From Gammaproteobacteria bacterium (GTDB lineage Bacteria > Pseudomonadota > Gammaproteobacteria > Pseudomonadales > Azotimanducaceae): a stretch of DNA of 13,419 nt. A program made the translations under genes and the position numbers. The stretch spans positions 1-13,419 of the forward strand of contig JAUIKX010000069.1 in the NCBI GenBank assembly GCA_030430515.1, given 5' to 3'. This document shows positions 1 through 7,044 of this stretch, in pieces; position 1 is the first letter of the stretch, and each line of letters begins with the position of its first letter. The notes beneath the pieces are model-generated. The model was not told the DNA's origin. It did not search any database and saw nothing but the letters and a program-made list of their open reading frames with translations.

Positions 1-662
1 ACTTTCGATTCCACCTGCTTGGTGTAAATCACCTCGCTGGTCTCGGCATCGATCAGCCGGAAGTTCATGCCGACGCGACCGCTGTCGCTCTTGAAGCCGA
101 CGCCGCCCAGAACCGGTACTTTCTTGGTGAGGAGACCACCGATACCGCTGTTGCTGCTCTGCGTCTTGGCTTCATAGTCTGTGACAACCACCTGCACAAG
201 GTACTGAGCGCCGAGCACTTTGCCGGTCTTCGCACCCGAAGGCTTACTGATGCGCCCTGACGAGGCCAGGTCCTGCTCCTGAAGCACCTGGCCAAGCACT
301 TTACGTTCAACCAGCCGAAAACGTCCGGAGTTGTTCATGACATCCATGACGATAGCTTCGATGCCATTGACCGGCACCTGCTGGGCATGATCGTAGCTCC
401 AGCTGTACGACTGGCCTCCGGGGCCTGAAAAGCTGTACGAAGACGAGCGGCTCTGATTGTCGACCTCCAGCACCCCCACACGCGACTTGGCGCCGTCGTA
501 GCCGCCCCATTCGAGGTTGAGCAGATACTTTGCATCGAGCCGATCGATGTTCTCAGGTAGCGGCACGCGCGTCGACTTGCCCACCGCATACGCGAGATAG
601 TCAGCCGTCGCAGCTGTGGAAAGCAACAGCATTGAAAGCCCAATCCAAAGGTACTTGCTCAT
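1..662 (-). CDS. CsgG/HfaB-family secreted protein, 3' end cut by window edge
   Basis: About 220 codons are visible and the C-terminus lies beyond the window. The start is an ATG at 662-660 behind a strong Shine-Dalgarno AGGAGGGG (673-666). Residues 1-20 form a signal peptide with a hydrophobic core and an ATA cleavage site. There is no lipobox cysteine, unlike E. coli CsgG, which is a lipoprotein. The mature part has the CsgG-like pattern: a strand reading VGVLEVDNQS, a helix reading GIEAIVMDVMNNSGRFRLVER, a QVLQEQDLASSGRI segment, GAQYLVQVVVTDYE, then RLIDAETSEVIY. In this family such proteins form curli-export pores or act as periplasmic or outer-membrane assembly factors; without a lipid anchor a soluble periplasmic role is as likely as a pore. 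No csgA, csgB, csgE or csgF is nearby. It follows the MFS gene on the same strand after a 46-nt gap, so co-transcription is possible. Family call fairly sure, role unknown. Confidence 0.8.
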   Translation of the reverse strand, partial: MSKYLWIGLSMLLLSTAATADYLAYAVGKSTRVPLPENIDRLDAKYLLNLEWGGYDGAKSRVGVLEVDNQSRSSSYSFSGPGGQSYSWSYDHAQQVPVNGIEAIVMDVMNNSGRFRLVERKVLGQVLQEQDLASSGRISKPSGAKTGKVLGAQYLVQVVVTDYEAKTQSSNSGIGGLLTKKVPVLGGVGFKSDSGRVGMNFRLIDAETSEVIYTKQVESK

Positions 663-708
663 GATCCCCTCCTAAACAATCAGAATCACCAGTAAAACAA
701 TGTTCCTC

Positions 709-1884
709 TCAACGCTCAAGCGGCGGCGGCAGCCAGCGCATGGCGACCGCCCCAGGCAGCATCAGGCCGATGAACAGCAGGAACGCCGTGTCATAGCTGC
801 CGTACGCGTCGTATATCCATCCGGCAATGATAGGACCCAGGGAAGCGAGCGTCAGAGTCAGCATGAGCGCGCCCATGCCACGGCCGAAGCCGCTCGACGG
901 GAACCGCGACGAGATGACGAGCCCCATCATCGGCAGCAGGCTGCCACCGGCAAGCCCCACACAGACCACCGCCGCCAGAAGGCGCCACCAGCCGGGTTCG
1001 TTCTGCAGCAGCAGCATGGCGGTCACCATGCTGGCAACCGCAAGCCCGTGCAGGGCGCGGTGGTCGAGCCAGTCTCCCAGCGCGCCGAAGAACAGCTTAC
1101 CGGCGATCATGCTGACCGAGCCCAGCGCAACGATGAACCCCGCCTGCTCGGCAAACCCGAGGTCATGGGCAAACACCCCCATGTTGAACTGTGTGGCACC
1201 GAATGTGAGGTTCAGGGGAAGAAAAGCGGATGCCGCAATTCTGAAGGTTCGCGACCGGATCACGTCGCCGAAGGTCAAAGCTGTCTGAATTTCGTGTGTG
1301 TCCTGTCGGGGTGATGGGCGCGAAAGGATGAGCAGCGTCAGAGGCACGACCAGCGCGACCCCGCCGACCAGCAGCCAGACCGCCACGTCACGCCAGAGTC
1401 CCGCCGCCAGCGATGCCGCCACCAGAAGGGGCACGACCACGCCGCCAACGTTCGTGCCCATGGCAGACAACCCCACCGCAAGCCCCCTCTGCCGGGTGAA
1501 CCAGCGCGTGACCAGCGTCTGCGACGCAAGCGTGCCCATGGTGGTCATCGCAAAAGGAAAAACCAGCGCGTAGATCGCCAGCAGATGCCACAGCTGGGTC
1601 GCGCGGGCGACCAACCACCATCCGAGCGCATAGCACACACAACCGAACAGCACGATGTTGCGCACCCGGTATCTGTCCATGGCGCCGCCAACCAGGGGGC
1701 TGAGCAGGCCGAAGGAAAGCTGCATGGCGGATATGGCCAGCATTACCTCGGCGCGGCTGGCACCGAAGGCATCGAGCCACTCGGGGGCGTAGAGCGTGAA
1801 CGAATAGAGAATCGTGCCCAACGTGGTGGCCTGAAGCACGACGGTGAACGCAAGAATGCACCAGCGGTAACGTGACTCGTCCAA
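709..1884 (-). CDS. MFS permease, monocarboxylate/organic-acid porter-like
   Basis: A 391-residue inner-membrane protein with about 12 hydrophobic segments, the usual length for a major facilitator. The MFS loop 2-3 signature appears as GGAMDRYRVR at residues 66-75, and a related GALGDWLDH loop opens the second half. The GMGALMLTLTLASLGPIIAGWIYDAYGSY-like C-terminal region is typical of the oxalate/formate and monocarboxylate porter branch. The start must be the TTG at 1884-1882: the frame is closed by a TAG at 1917-1915, there is no ATG or GTG between, and the first internal ATG (Met48) would remove the first membrane helix. No good Shine-Dalgarno is visible. The gene is divergent from the SDR/BadH-like/acyl-CoA dehydrogenase operon with 72 nt between starts, so I infer that it imports the acid this operon degrades. 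The substrate cannot be read from sequence. Confidence 0.85.
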   Translation of the reverse strand: MDESRYRWCILAFTVVLQATTLGTILYSFTLYAPEWLDAFGASRAEVMLAISAMQLSFGLLSPLVGGAMDRYRVRNIVLFGCVCYALGWWLVARATQLWHLLAIYALVFPFAMTTMGTLASQTLVTRWFTRQRGLAVGLSAMGTNVGGVVVPLLVAASLAAGLWRDVAVWLLVGGVALVVPLTLLILSRPSPRQDTHEIQTALTFGDVIRSRTFRIAASAFLPLNLTFGATQFNMGVFAHDLGFAEQAGFIVALGSVSMIAGKLFFGALGDWLDHRALHGLAVASMVTAMLLLQNEPGWWRLLAAVVCVGLAGGSLLPMMGLVISSRFPSSGFGRGMGALMLTLTLASLGPIIAGWIYDAYGSYDTAFLLFIGLMLPGAVAMRWLPPPLER

Positions 1885-1911
1885 GAAGAACCGGCCATGG
1901 CAAAACGGACG

Positions 1912-1939
1912 AGTCTAGAGGAAGATTGACGCTGATCAA
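1912..1939 (-). promoter_or_regulatory. Candidate promoter for the MFS gene
   Basis: On the minus strand TTGATC (1939-1934) and TAGACT (1917-1912) are separated by 16 bp, each matching four or five of six sigma-70 consensus bases. Transcription would begin about 20 nt before the TTG start codon. It sits in the 72-bp gap shared with the divergent SDR operon. No equally good plus-strand promoter for the SDR operon was found in the gap. This is a visual match only. Confidence 0.25.
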
Positions 1940-1956
1940 CATAAAGGGGGAGATCC

Positions 1957-2835
1957 ATGGGAAGCAAACTCGAAGGGAAAGTCGCCGTGATCACCGGCGG
2001 TGCGAGCGGCATGGGCAAAGCGACCGTGCAGAAATTCGTCGGAGAAGGCGCACGGGTGGTCATTGCCGATATGCAGACTGACAAGGGTCAGGCGCTCGCC
2101 GCCGAACTGGGTGACGACACGGTATTCATCGAAACAGACGTGTGCGATGAAGCGCAGATCAGAGCCATGATGGCACTGGCTAAAGATCGGTACGGTCGTC
2201 TCGACTGTCTGTTCAACAACGCCGGCTTCGGCGGCGTAGGCGGCGACATTGCCGATACCGACATGGGTGAGCCCTACCAGCGCACCGTGGACGCCATGCT
2301 CAAGGGCGTCGTCATGGGGATGAAATACGCAGCGCCCATCATGAAGGAGCAGGGCTCTGGCGCCATCATATCGACGGCATCTGTTGCAGGCGTCATGGCA
2401 GGCTACGGTCCGCACGTGTACACAGCCGTTAAATCGGCGGTCATCAATCTCACCCGCAGCGTCGCTCAGGAGCTCGGTCAGTCGAACATCCGTGTGAACG
2501 CCATCTGTCCGGGCGGCATCGCCACCCCGATATTCGCAGGCAGCCTGGCCCGCGGAGGCAACGAGGACTACGGCGAAGCGGTGAAACCATTGCTTCAGTA
2601 CATACAACCCATTCCCCGGGCCGGCGAACCTCAGGACATCGCCAACGCGGCATGCTTCCTCGCTTCGGATGAAGCCTCATTCATCAACGGTCACGCCCTG
2701 GTCGTGGACGGCGGTCTCACAGCCGGCAACTGGACCCACCCGGAACTGGGTCCAAGCACCCTGGATGCACTGGCACAGGCGTTCGGCGTGGAAGATGCGA
2801 GCCAGATCGACATGGTGATGCACGCCAAAGACTGA
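1957..2835 (+). CDS. SDR-family NAD-dependent alcohol dehydrogenase with altered tetrad
   Basis: A classical short-chain dehydrogenase/reductase of 292 residues; most are about 250, and the excess is a C-terminal tail of roughly 35 residues after the VVDGGL motif. Visible motifs are the cofactor loop TGGASGMG (13-20), Asp38 at the end of beta-2 (NAD(H) preference), NNAG (87-90), Ser142, and YTAVK (Tyr155, Lys159). The Asn of the usual Asn-Ser-Tyr-Lys tetrad, normally in a VNLKG motif, is replaced: this protein reads AMLKG with Met114. The sequence resembles SDRs acting on cyclic secondary alcohols (xanthoxin/secoisolariciresinol dehydrogenase type). The start at ATG 1957 is supported by an AGGGGGAG Shine-Dalgarno 5 nt upstream. 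It is the first gene of the operon, 20 nt before the BadH-like gene. Role inferred: oxidation of a hydroxyl on a ring or side-chain intermediate; substrate unknown. Confidence 0.9.
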   Translation: MGSKLEGKVAVITGGASGMGKATVQKFVGEGARVVIADMQTDKGQALAAELGDDTVFIETDVCDEAQIRAMMALAKDRYGRLDCLFNNAGFGGVGGDIADTDMGEPYQRTVDAMLKGVVMGMKYAAPIMKEQGSGAIISTASVAGVMAGYGPHVYTAVKSAVINLTRSVAQELGQSNIRVNAICPGGIATPIFAGSLARGGNEDYGEAVKPLLQYIQPIPRAGEPQDIANAACFLASDEASFINGHALVVDGGLTAGNWTHPELGPSTLDALAQAFGVEDASQIDMVMHAKD

Positions 2836-2855
2836 CACCGGAGGATAGACCCCGA

Positions 2856-3623
2856 ATGAAAGGACTGAACAGCAAGGTGGCGATCGTCACCGGTGCCGGC
2901 GGCGGTATCGGCACGCAGATCTGCCTTCGACTCGCAGAAGCCGGCTGCCACGTGGCGCTTTTCGACGTGGCCGAAGCGCAGGCTGAGGCCAACGCCGAAC
3001 GCGTGAGAGCCGCCGGCGTGAATGCGTCGGTGCACTGCGTCGATATCACCGACCACGCTGCCGTCAGCGCCGCGGTGGAAGCCGTGGCTGGAGAGCACGG
3101 CAGGATCGATGTGCTGATCAACAACGCAGGCTGGGATATCGCCGACCCGTTTCTGGAAACCCAGCCCGATTTCTGGGACCGCGTCATCGACGTCAACTAC
3201 AAAGGTCCGCTCAACCTGCACCACACCGTACTACCCCATCTCATGAAACAGGGCGGCGGCAAAGTGGTGAACATCGCCTCCGACGCCGGGCGTGTCGGCT
3301 CGTCAGGCGAAGCGGTATACGCCGGTTGCAAGGCGGCCATCATGGCCTTCGGAAAGAGCGTCGCCCGGGAGCTCGCCAGAACCGGCATCTGCATCAATTC
3401 GGTCTGTCCAGGCCCTACCGACACGAACCTCTTCGCCGACTTCGCCGGGGAAGGGGAATTCGGCGCGAAAGTCCGTGCCGGTCTGGAGCGCGCCATCCCC
3501 ATGCGCCGTCTCGGCCAACCGGAGGACGTAGCAGGGATTGTGGCCTTTCTCGCAAGCGAGGATGCAGATTTCATAACCGGGCAGACCATCAGCGTGTCCG
3601 GCGGTCTGACGATGCACGGCTGA
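2856..3623 (+). CDS. badH-like: BadH-like 2-hydroxycyclohexanecarboxyl-CoA dehydrogenase (SDR)
   Basis: A 255-residue SDR, the same length as BadH of Rhodopseudomonas palustris as I remember it. BadH oxidises 2-hydroxycyclohexane-1-carboxyl-CoA to the 2-keto thioester with NAD before ring opening. The SDR machinery is complete: TGAGGGIG (12-19), Asp37, NNAG (89-92), Asn114 in the VNYKG motif, Ser142, Tyr155 and Lys159. Stretches that recall BadH beyond the generic SDR pattern are NNAGWDI (89-95), NIASDAGRVGSSGEAVYAGCK (139-159), VCPGPTDT, and the C-terminal FITGQTISVSGGLTMHG. A GGAGGA Shine-Dalgarno lies at 2840-2845. The stop codon overlaps the start of the acyl-CoA dehydrogenase gene by one base (TGATG). 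Other SDRs in beta-oxidation-like pathways (3-hydroxyacyl-CoA dehydrogenases of ring or side-chain catabolism) remain an alternative. Enzyme class certain, exact substrate moderately supported. Confidence 0.85.
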   Translation: MKGLNSKVAIVTGAGGGIGTQICLRLAEAGCHVALFDVAEAQAEANAERVRAAGVNASVHCVDITDHAAVSAAVEAVAGEHGRIDVLINNAGWDIADPFLETQPDFWDRVIDVNYKGPLNLHHTVLPHLMKQGGGKVVNIASDAGRVGSSGEAVYAGCKAAIMAFGKSVARELARTGICINSVCPGPTDTNLFADFAGEGEFGAKVRAGLERAIPMRRLGQPEDVAGIVAFLASEDADFITGQTISVSGGLTMHG

Positions 3624-4765
3624 TGAACTACGCCCTGACGACCGACCAGCAAGCGATCCGCGATCTGGCCGAGCGCTTTTCCCACGAAACACTGCTCCAT
3701 GGATACCGCAAGCGGGAAGAGCTCGCACGGGTCGACAAATCTCTGCGCCGGCAAATTGGCGAATTGGGCCTGATCGGTGCGGAGATTCCGCAAAGCTACG
3801 GCGGTCTCGGTCTGGATGCGATGGCGACGGGCATCATCATCGACGCGCTTGCCGAAGGTGATTTCAACGTCGCCTACGTGGTGCTGCTGGCGGCGCTCAA
3901 CGGCCAGATCATTGCTGATCACATGTCCGCCGAAGTTGCCGGCCACTGGCTGCCGAAAATCTGCAGCGGCGAGGTTCTTCCGGCACTGGCGCTGACAGAG
4001 CCGGGCGCGGGGTCAGATGCAGCGAACCTGCAGCTGTCTGCAGTACGCAGCGGCTCCGATTACCTCCTCAACGGCGAAAAGACATCCATCTCCATGGCCG
4101 ACCAGGCGGACATCGCCATCGTCTTTGCCCGCACAGGCAGCGCCTCCGAACGGGCCCGAGGTATCAGCGCTTTTCTGGTGCCCATGGATAGCGAAGGCAT
4201 CACCACGAGCCGCATCGATGACATGGGTGAGCACGCTGTGGGCCGGGGCTCCATTTTCTTCGACGAGGTACGGGTTCCGGATTCACACATCATCGGCAAG
4301 GAAGGCACCGGCTTTACCCAGGTCATGCAGGGGTTCGATTTCAGCCGCGCACTGATCGGCCTTCAGTGTCTTGCGGTGGCACGACAGTCTCTCCGTGAGG
4401 CCTGGGCCTACGTTACCGAGCGTCAGGCGTTCGGCACAGCCATCGCATCTTTTCAGGGGGTGACATTTCCGCTGGCTGAGCACGACACCTACGTAACCGC
4501 CGCGCGTGAACTCTGCTACAAAACGCTGTGGTTGAAATCAAACAACCTGCCGCACACAACGGAAGCCGCCATGTGCAAGTGGTGGCCGCCGAAGGCAGCG
4601 TATGAGGCCGTCTATCAGTGCCTGCTCACCCACGGCCATGGCGGCTACAGCCGGGACCTGCCTTTCGAGCAGCGATTGCGCGATGTTCTTGGCTTGCAGA
4701 TCGGCGACGGTACAGCCCAGATCATGAAGATGATCATCAGCAGACAGCGCACCGCGAGCGTCTGA
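3623..4765 (+). CDS. Acyl-CoA dehydrogenase, cyclohexanecarboxyl-CoA dehydrogenase-like
   Basis: A 380-residue FAD flavoprotein of usual family length. The reading frame is open far upstream, but the start is ATG 3623, which overlaps the previous stop (TGATG) and gives a normal N-terminus; translational coupling is likely. The FAD/substrate motif ALALTEPGAGSDAA is at 121-134, RQAFG at 267-271 and QRLRDV at 350-355. The C-terminal motif is GDGTAQIM (361-368) where most acyl-CoA dehydrogenases have YEGT: the usual catalytic Glu position is Asp362. From memory this GDG variant, together with MCKWW (317-321) and LLTHGHGGYSRD (334-345), is typical of AliB-type cyclohexanecarboxyl-CoA dehydrogenases. 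Such an enzyme would introduce the ring double bond two steps before the BadH reaction. It is the last gene of the operon. Acyl-CoA dehydrogenase certain, ring substrate inferred from motif and neighbour. Confidence 0.88.
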   Translation: MNYALTTDQQAIRDLAERFSHETLLHGYRKREELARVDKSLRRQIGELGLIGAEIPQSYGGLGLDAMATGIIIDALAEGDFNVAYVVLLAALNGQIIADHMSAEVAGHWLPKICSGEVLPALALTEPGAGSDAANLQLSAVRSGSDYLLNGEKTSISMADQADIAIVFARTGSASERARGISAFLVPMDSEGITTSRIDDMGEHAVGRGSIFFDEVRVPDSHIIGKEGTGFTQVMQGFDFSRALIGLQCLAVARQSLREAWAYVTERQAFGTAIASFQGVTFPLAEHDTYVTAARELCYKTLWLKSNNLPHTTEAAMCKWWPPKAAYEAVYQCLLTHGHGGYSRDLPFEQRLRDVLGLQIGDGTAQIMKMIISRQRTASV

Positions 4766-4773
4766 TCAGACAG

Positions 4774-5394
4774 CTACCCCTCAAGCAGCGGATAAAGAAG
4801 CTCACCCAGCCAGGCCGGAAATTCCTGCGCTTCTTCAGAGCTGACGCCCATCACCGCCGCCAGCGGTTCCCCGCCGATACCATAGCCAAGCGCGGCGGTA
4901 GCGGTCAGAAAAATAATGCGCTTGGCAGTGGCTTTCTGATCCAGATGATCCGGAATGCGCGATGCGAGTACCGGCACCAGCTCCGCGAAGAGGTTGGCCA
5001 CCTGATCCGAGTGTGGCGCTCCCTGGCTGAACTCATCGCCACTGACCGCCAGCCAGGCCAATAGGCGTGCGTGCCCTCCCTCCGATAGCGCAGCGAAAAG
5101 CTGGCGGAGGATATCAGGAGGATTTGGCGAGTCCGATTGCTGCAGCGCGATGATGACATCCCGCAAAAGCACATCGGTCATGTGCTCAACCAGCGCGGTG
5201 CGCATTCCAGCCGTGTTGCCGAAATGGTGAATAACAGTCGCATGGCTCATGCCGCAGTCACGCGCAACATCTGCAACGTTAAGGCCTCCCACACCAAACT
5301 CCCGCAGACGCGCCTGCGCTGCAGACAGAATTTCCGCCCTGGCTTCCTCCGGGGAGCGTCTCTTTCGAACCGTTTTACGCTCGGATTTGCTCAC
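4774..5394 (-). CDS. TetR-family transcriptional repressor
   Basis: About 206 residues from a GTG at 5394-5392. An in-frame TTG at 5424 would add ten residues (MVLAFWECEI) that do not look like a TetR arm, whereas the GTG start gives the basic tail SKSERKTVRKRRSPEEAR directly before the DNA-binding domain. The helix-turn-helix is at about residues 39-59 (NVADVARDCGMSHATVIHHFG), a good TetR signature; the rest is an all-helical ligand/dimer domain with a divergent sequence. It is convergent with the acyl-CoA dehydrogenase gene (8 nt between stops) and divergent from the coq4-like gene. A perfect inverted repeat in that divergent gap is the probable operator. The same 9-bp arm is not visible in the MFS/SDR gap, so control of the SDR operon is not supported. 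The ligand is unknown. Confidence 0.88.
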   Translation of the reverse strand: MSKSERKTVRKRRSPEEARAEILSAAQARLREFGVGGLNVADVARDCGMSHATVIHHFGNTAGMRTALVEHMTDVLLRDVIIALQQSDSPNPPDILRQLFAALSEGGHARLLAWLAVSGDEFSQGAPHSDQVANLFAELVPVLASRIPDHLDQKATAKRIIFLTATAALGYGIGGEPLAAVMGVSSEEAQEFPAWLGELLYPLLEG

Positions 5395-5431
5395 GATTTC
5401 ACATTCCCAGAATGCCAACACCAACCGAGTA

Positions 5432-5459
5432 TTGACATCTATGTAGATAGCGCTACGAT
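5432..5459 (+). promoter_or_regulatory. Sigma-70-like promoter of the coq4-like gene
   Basis: A perfect -35 box TTGACA (5432-5437) and a -10-like TACGAT (5454-5459) are spaced by 16 bp, which would start transcription about 40 nt before the ATG at 5506. The spacer and -10 box lie inside the inverted repeat 5441-5473. On the other strand TTAACA (5482-5477) and TATCGT (5460-5455), also 16 bp apart, could serve the TetR gene. Bound repressor could therefore block both directions. Seen by eye only. Confidence 0.55.
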
Positions 5460-5473
5460 ATCTTTATCTACAT
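5441..5473. promoter_or_regulatory. Inverted repeat, probable TetR-family operator
   Basis: ATGTAGATA (5441-5449) and its exact reverse complement TATCTACAT (5465-5473) enclose a 15-bp centre. The centre contains two further small palindromes, AGCGCT (5449-5454) and GATATC (5457-5462). The site lies between the divergent TetR and coq4-like genes and covers the promoter spacer and -10 box, the standard layout of a TetR autoregulatory operator. Binding by this repressor is inferred. Confidence 0.6.
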
Positions 5474-5505
5474 CATTGTTAATAGCTGCTTCGCAGGATA
5501 ACCAC

Positions 5506-6216
5506 ATGCCGAAAGACAATGCCAAACCGCAACGCTTGCAGCCTCTGGTGGCCTGGCGAGCGCTTCGCGTTCTGCTGAACGATCCCGAAGACACCGCTCA
5601 GGTCTTCACCATAATCCGTGCACTCACGGGCCGGTCCCTCGAAAACGCTTTCGAACGGTTCCGCGGAACCGACACCGGCCGTTCCATTCTGCAGGAAAAA
5701 CGACGGCTGCTCGACCTGCTGAGCGACCGTGAAGCGCTGCGCGCCATGCCGGCAGAGAGCCTGGGCCGCGCCTACCTTCATTTCATGGAAAGCCAGGCGC
5801 TCACCGCCGATGGTCTCGTCGATGCCAGCGAAGGCACGGTGGACATCGAGGATAAAGATCTGGCGCTGTACGCTGAACGCATTCGTGATCAGCATGACCT
5901 GTGGCATACGGTGACCGGTTTCGGGCGGGACACCATGGGCGAGGTCTGCCTGCTCGCATTCACCGTCGCGCAGCTCAAGAATCCCGGACTCGCACTGATC
6001 ACAATTGCCGGCATGCTGAAAATCACCCGGGAGAATACCCACCGCATCATTCCCGCCACATGGGCCGCTTTCCGTGCCGGGCGAAGGGCACAGTGGCTAC
6101 CGGCACAGGACTGGGAGGCACTGCTCGCGCGGCCCATCGACGAAGTGCGTGCGATGCTCAACATCGGTGTGCCGGCTGTGTACCCCGAGATCGCTGCCGA
6201 ACCTGCGGCTGCCTGA
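5506..6216 (+). CDS. Coq4-family protein
   Basis: A 236-residue protein starting at ATG 5506 with AGGA 7 nt upstream. The family signature HDxxHx(11)E is intact: His130, Asp131, His134 and Glu146 in HDLWHTVTGFGRDTMGE (130-146), the probable metal ligands. It is followed by AFTVAQLKNPGLALI, the helical part that in Coq4 folds forms a quinone/lipid-binding channel. Coq4 is needed for ubiquinone biosynthesis in mitochondria and some proteobacteria, and has recently been linked to oxidative decarboxylation at ring carbon C1. No ubi or coq gene is next to it here. Instead it is divergent from a TetR gene sharing an operator, so it is probably conditionally expressed. It may be a ubiquinone enzyme or an accessory paralogue acting on another ring compound; the sequence does not decide. 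The stop is 2 nt from the convergent sulfotransferase stop. Confidence 0.85.
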   Translation: MPKDNAKPQRLQPLVAWRALRVLLNDPEDTAQVFTIIRALTGRSLENAFERFRGTDTGRSILQEKRRLLDLLSDREALRAMPAESLGRAYLHFMESQALTADGLVDASEGTVDIEDKDLALYAERIRDQHDLWHTVTGFGRDTMGEVCLLAFTVAQLKNPGLALITIAGMLKITRENTHRIIPATWAAFRAGRRAQWLPAQDWEALLARPIDEVRAMLNIGVPAVYPEIAAEPAAA

Positions 6217-6218
6217 AT

Positions 6219-7040
6219 TTACGCCTGCGGCGGCAGCTCCAGCATCCACTCGAACTCCGTGCCGGTCAGCAGCGTCTGCACCTCGTCAAAGTTCTCTACC
6301 AGGTCCGGCAACGCGCCGGGCGTGGTGGGGTGAAAGTGGATATCCACAGGCGCATGGGGTAACCCGAGGAATTCGCACACTTTCGAGTAGGCGCTCATCG
6401 GATCCTGTTGAATGTCTTCCTCATAGGTCAGACGGAGATGCGGACGCATCTCCAGCAACGCATCCATCGTACGGTAATCGTCGTCGATCTCCCGGAGCAG
6501 CTCGAGCAACGGCGCTGCTTCACGGTTCACAAAAACACTGTCGGGGTCTACATGCACCACCGGCGCTGAACCATCCTGGCGTTTTCTGCTATGCCAGGTT
6601 CCACTTTCGCGAGCAGCGAGCGTCGATACCACTTTGCGCAGCGTATTGTTCCGGCGCAGGTGGATGATGCGCAGCTTGCCCAGGCGTTGCTCCAGCGCTT
6701 CGAGGTAGGAGCCCACATCGGTATCGAAGAGCCGGAGATGAAAGAATTTGGTCTCGAATCCATAGAAGCGCTTGAGCACACGATTCGAGCGCTGCATCAC
6801 TTCGTCCACAGGGTCTACGTCCAGGATGGGCCGAACCGTCGTATCCGCCCGTTCCCGCTTCATAAATACCTGCTGGTAGATCTCTCCCTCCCAGCGGATC
6901 TGTGGATGCTGGCCGATCAGATCGCCAAGCACGGTGCTACCGCAACGGCCTATGTGCACCATGACGATATTGCCGCGCCGGTATGCATCGCGCACCGGCG
7001 GTATGAAAGTAACGAGTTTGCGGCCGACCCGCCTCAGCAT
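6219..7040 (-). CDS. Sulfotransferase-family protein
   Basis: About 273 residues from ATG 7040-7038. The frame is open upstream to 7340, but that extension overlaps the preceding gene in another frame and lacks family features, so I reject it. The 5'-phosphosulfate-binding loop is HIGRCGSTVLGDLIGQHP (residues 29-46, core GRCGST), the PAPS-binding P-loop-like motif. A 3'-phosphate-binding segment follows as IIHLRRNNTLRKVVSTLAAR (125-144, with Arg129/130 and Ser139). Near the C-terminus LRLTYEEDIQQDP and EFLGL match the end of bacterial carbohydrate/lipid sulfotransferases. Expected role: transfer of sulfate from PAPS to a hydroxyl of a glycan, lipid or small metabolite. It starts 4 nt after the stop of the hypothetical gene, without a clear Shine-Dalgarno, so coupled translation is likely. 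The acceptor is unknown. Confidence 0.82.
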   Translation of the reverse strand: MLRRVGRKLVTFIPPVRDAYRRGNIVMVHIGRCGSTVLGDLIGQHPQIRWEGEIYQQVFMKRERADTTVRPILDVDPVDEVMQRSNRVLKRFYGFETKFFHLRLFDTDVGSYLEALEQRLGKLRIIHLRRNNTLRKVVSTLAARESGTWHSRKRQDGSAPVVHVDPDSVFVNREAAPLLELLREIDDDYRTMDALLEMRPHLRLTYEEDIQQDPMSAYSKVCEFLGLPHAPVDIHFHPTTPGALPDLVENFDEVQTLLTGTEFEWMLELPPQA

Positions 7041-7044
7041 GGCA

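Noticed and set aside
700..1314. Long plus-strand open frame of 204 codons opposite the permease
   Set aside because: Composition rich in Arg, Gln and His with no motif; typical antisense shadow of a GC-rich membrane-protein gene.
1926..1939. TTGACGCTGATCAA, an interrupted palindrome before the SDR operon
   Set aside because: Only 4-bp arms and no second copy; too weak to call an operator.
3326..3622. Upstream extension of the acyl-CoA dehydrogenase frame
   Set aside because: It is an Arg-rich out-of-frame shadow of the BadH-like gene; the normal N-terminus starts at 3623.
4761..4770. Perfect palindrome TCTGATCAGA between convergent stops
   Set aside because: Too short and AT-balanced for a terminator and without a U-tract; it could occur by chance.
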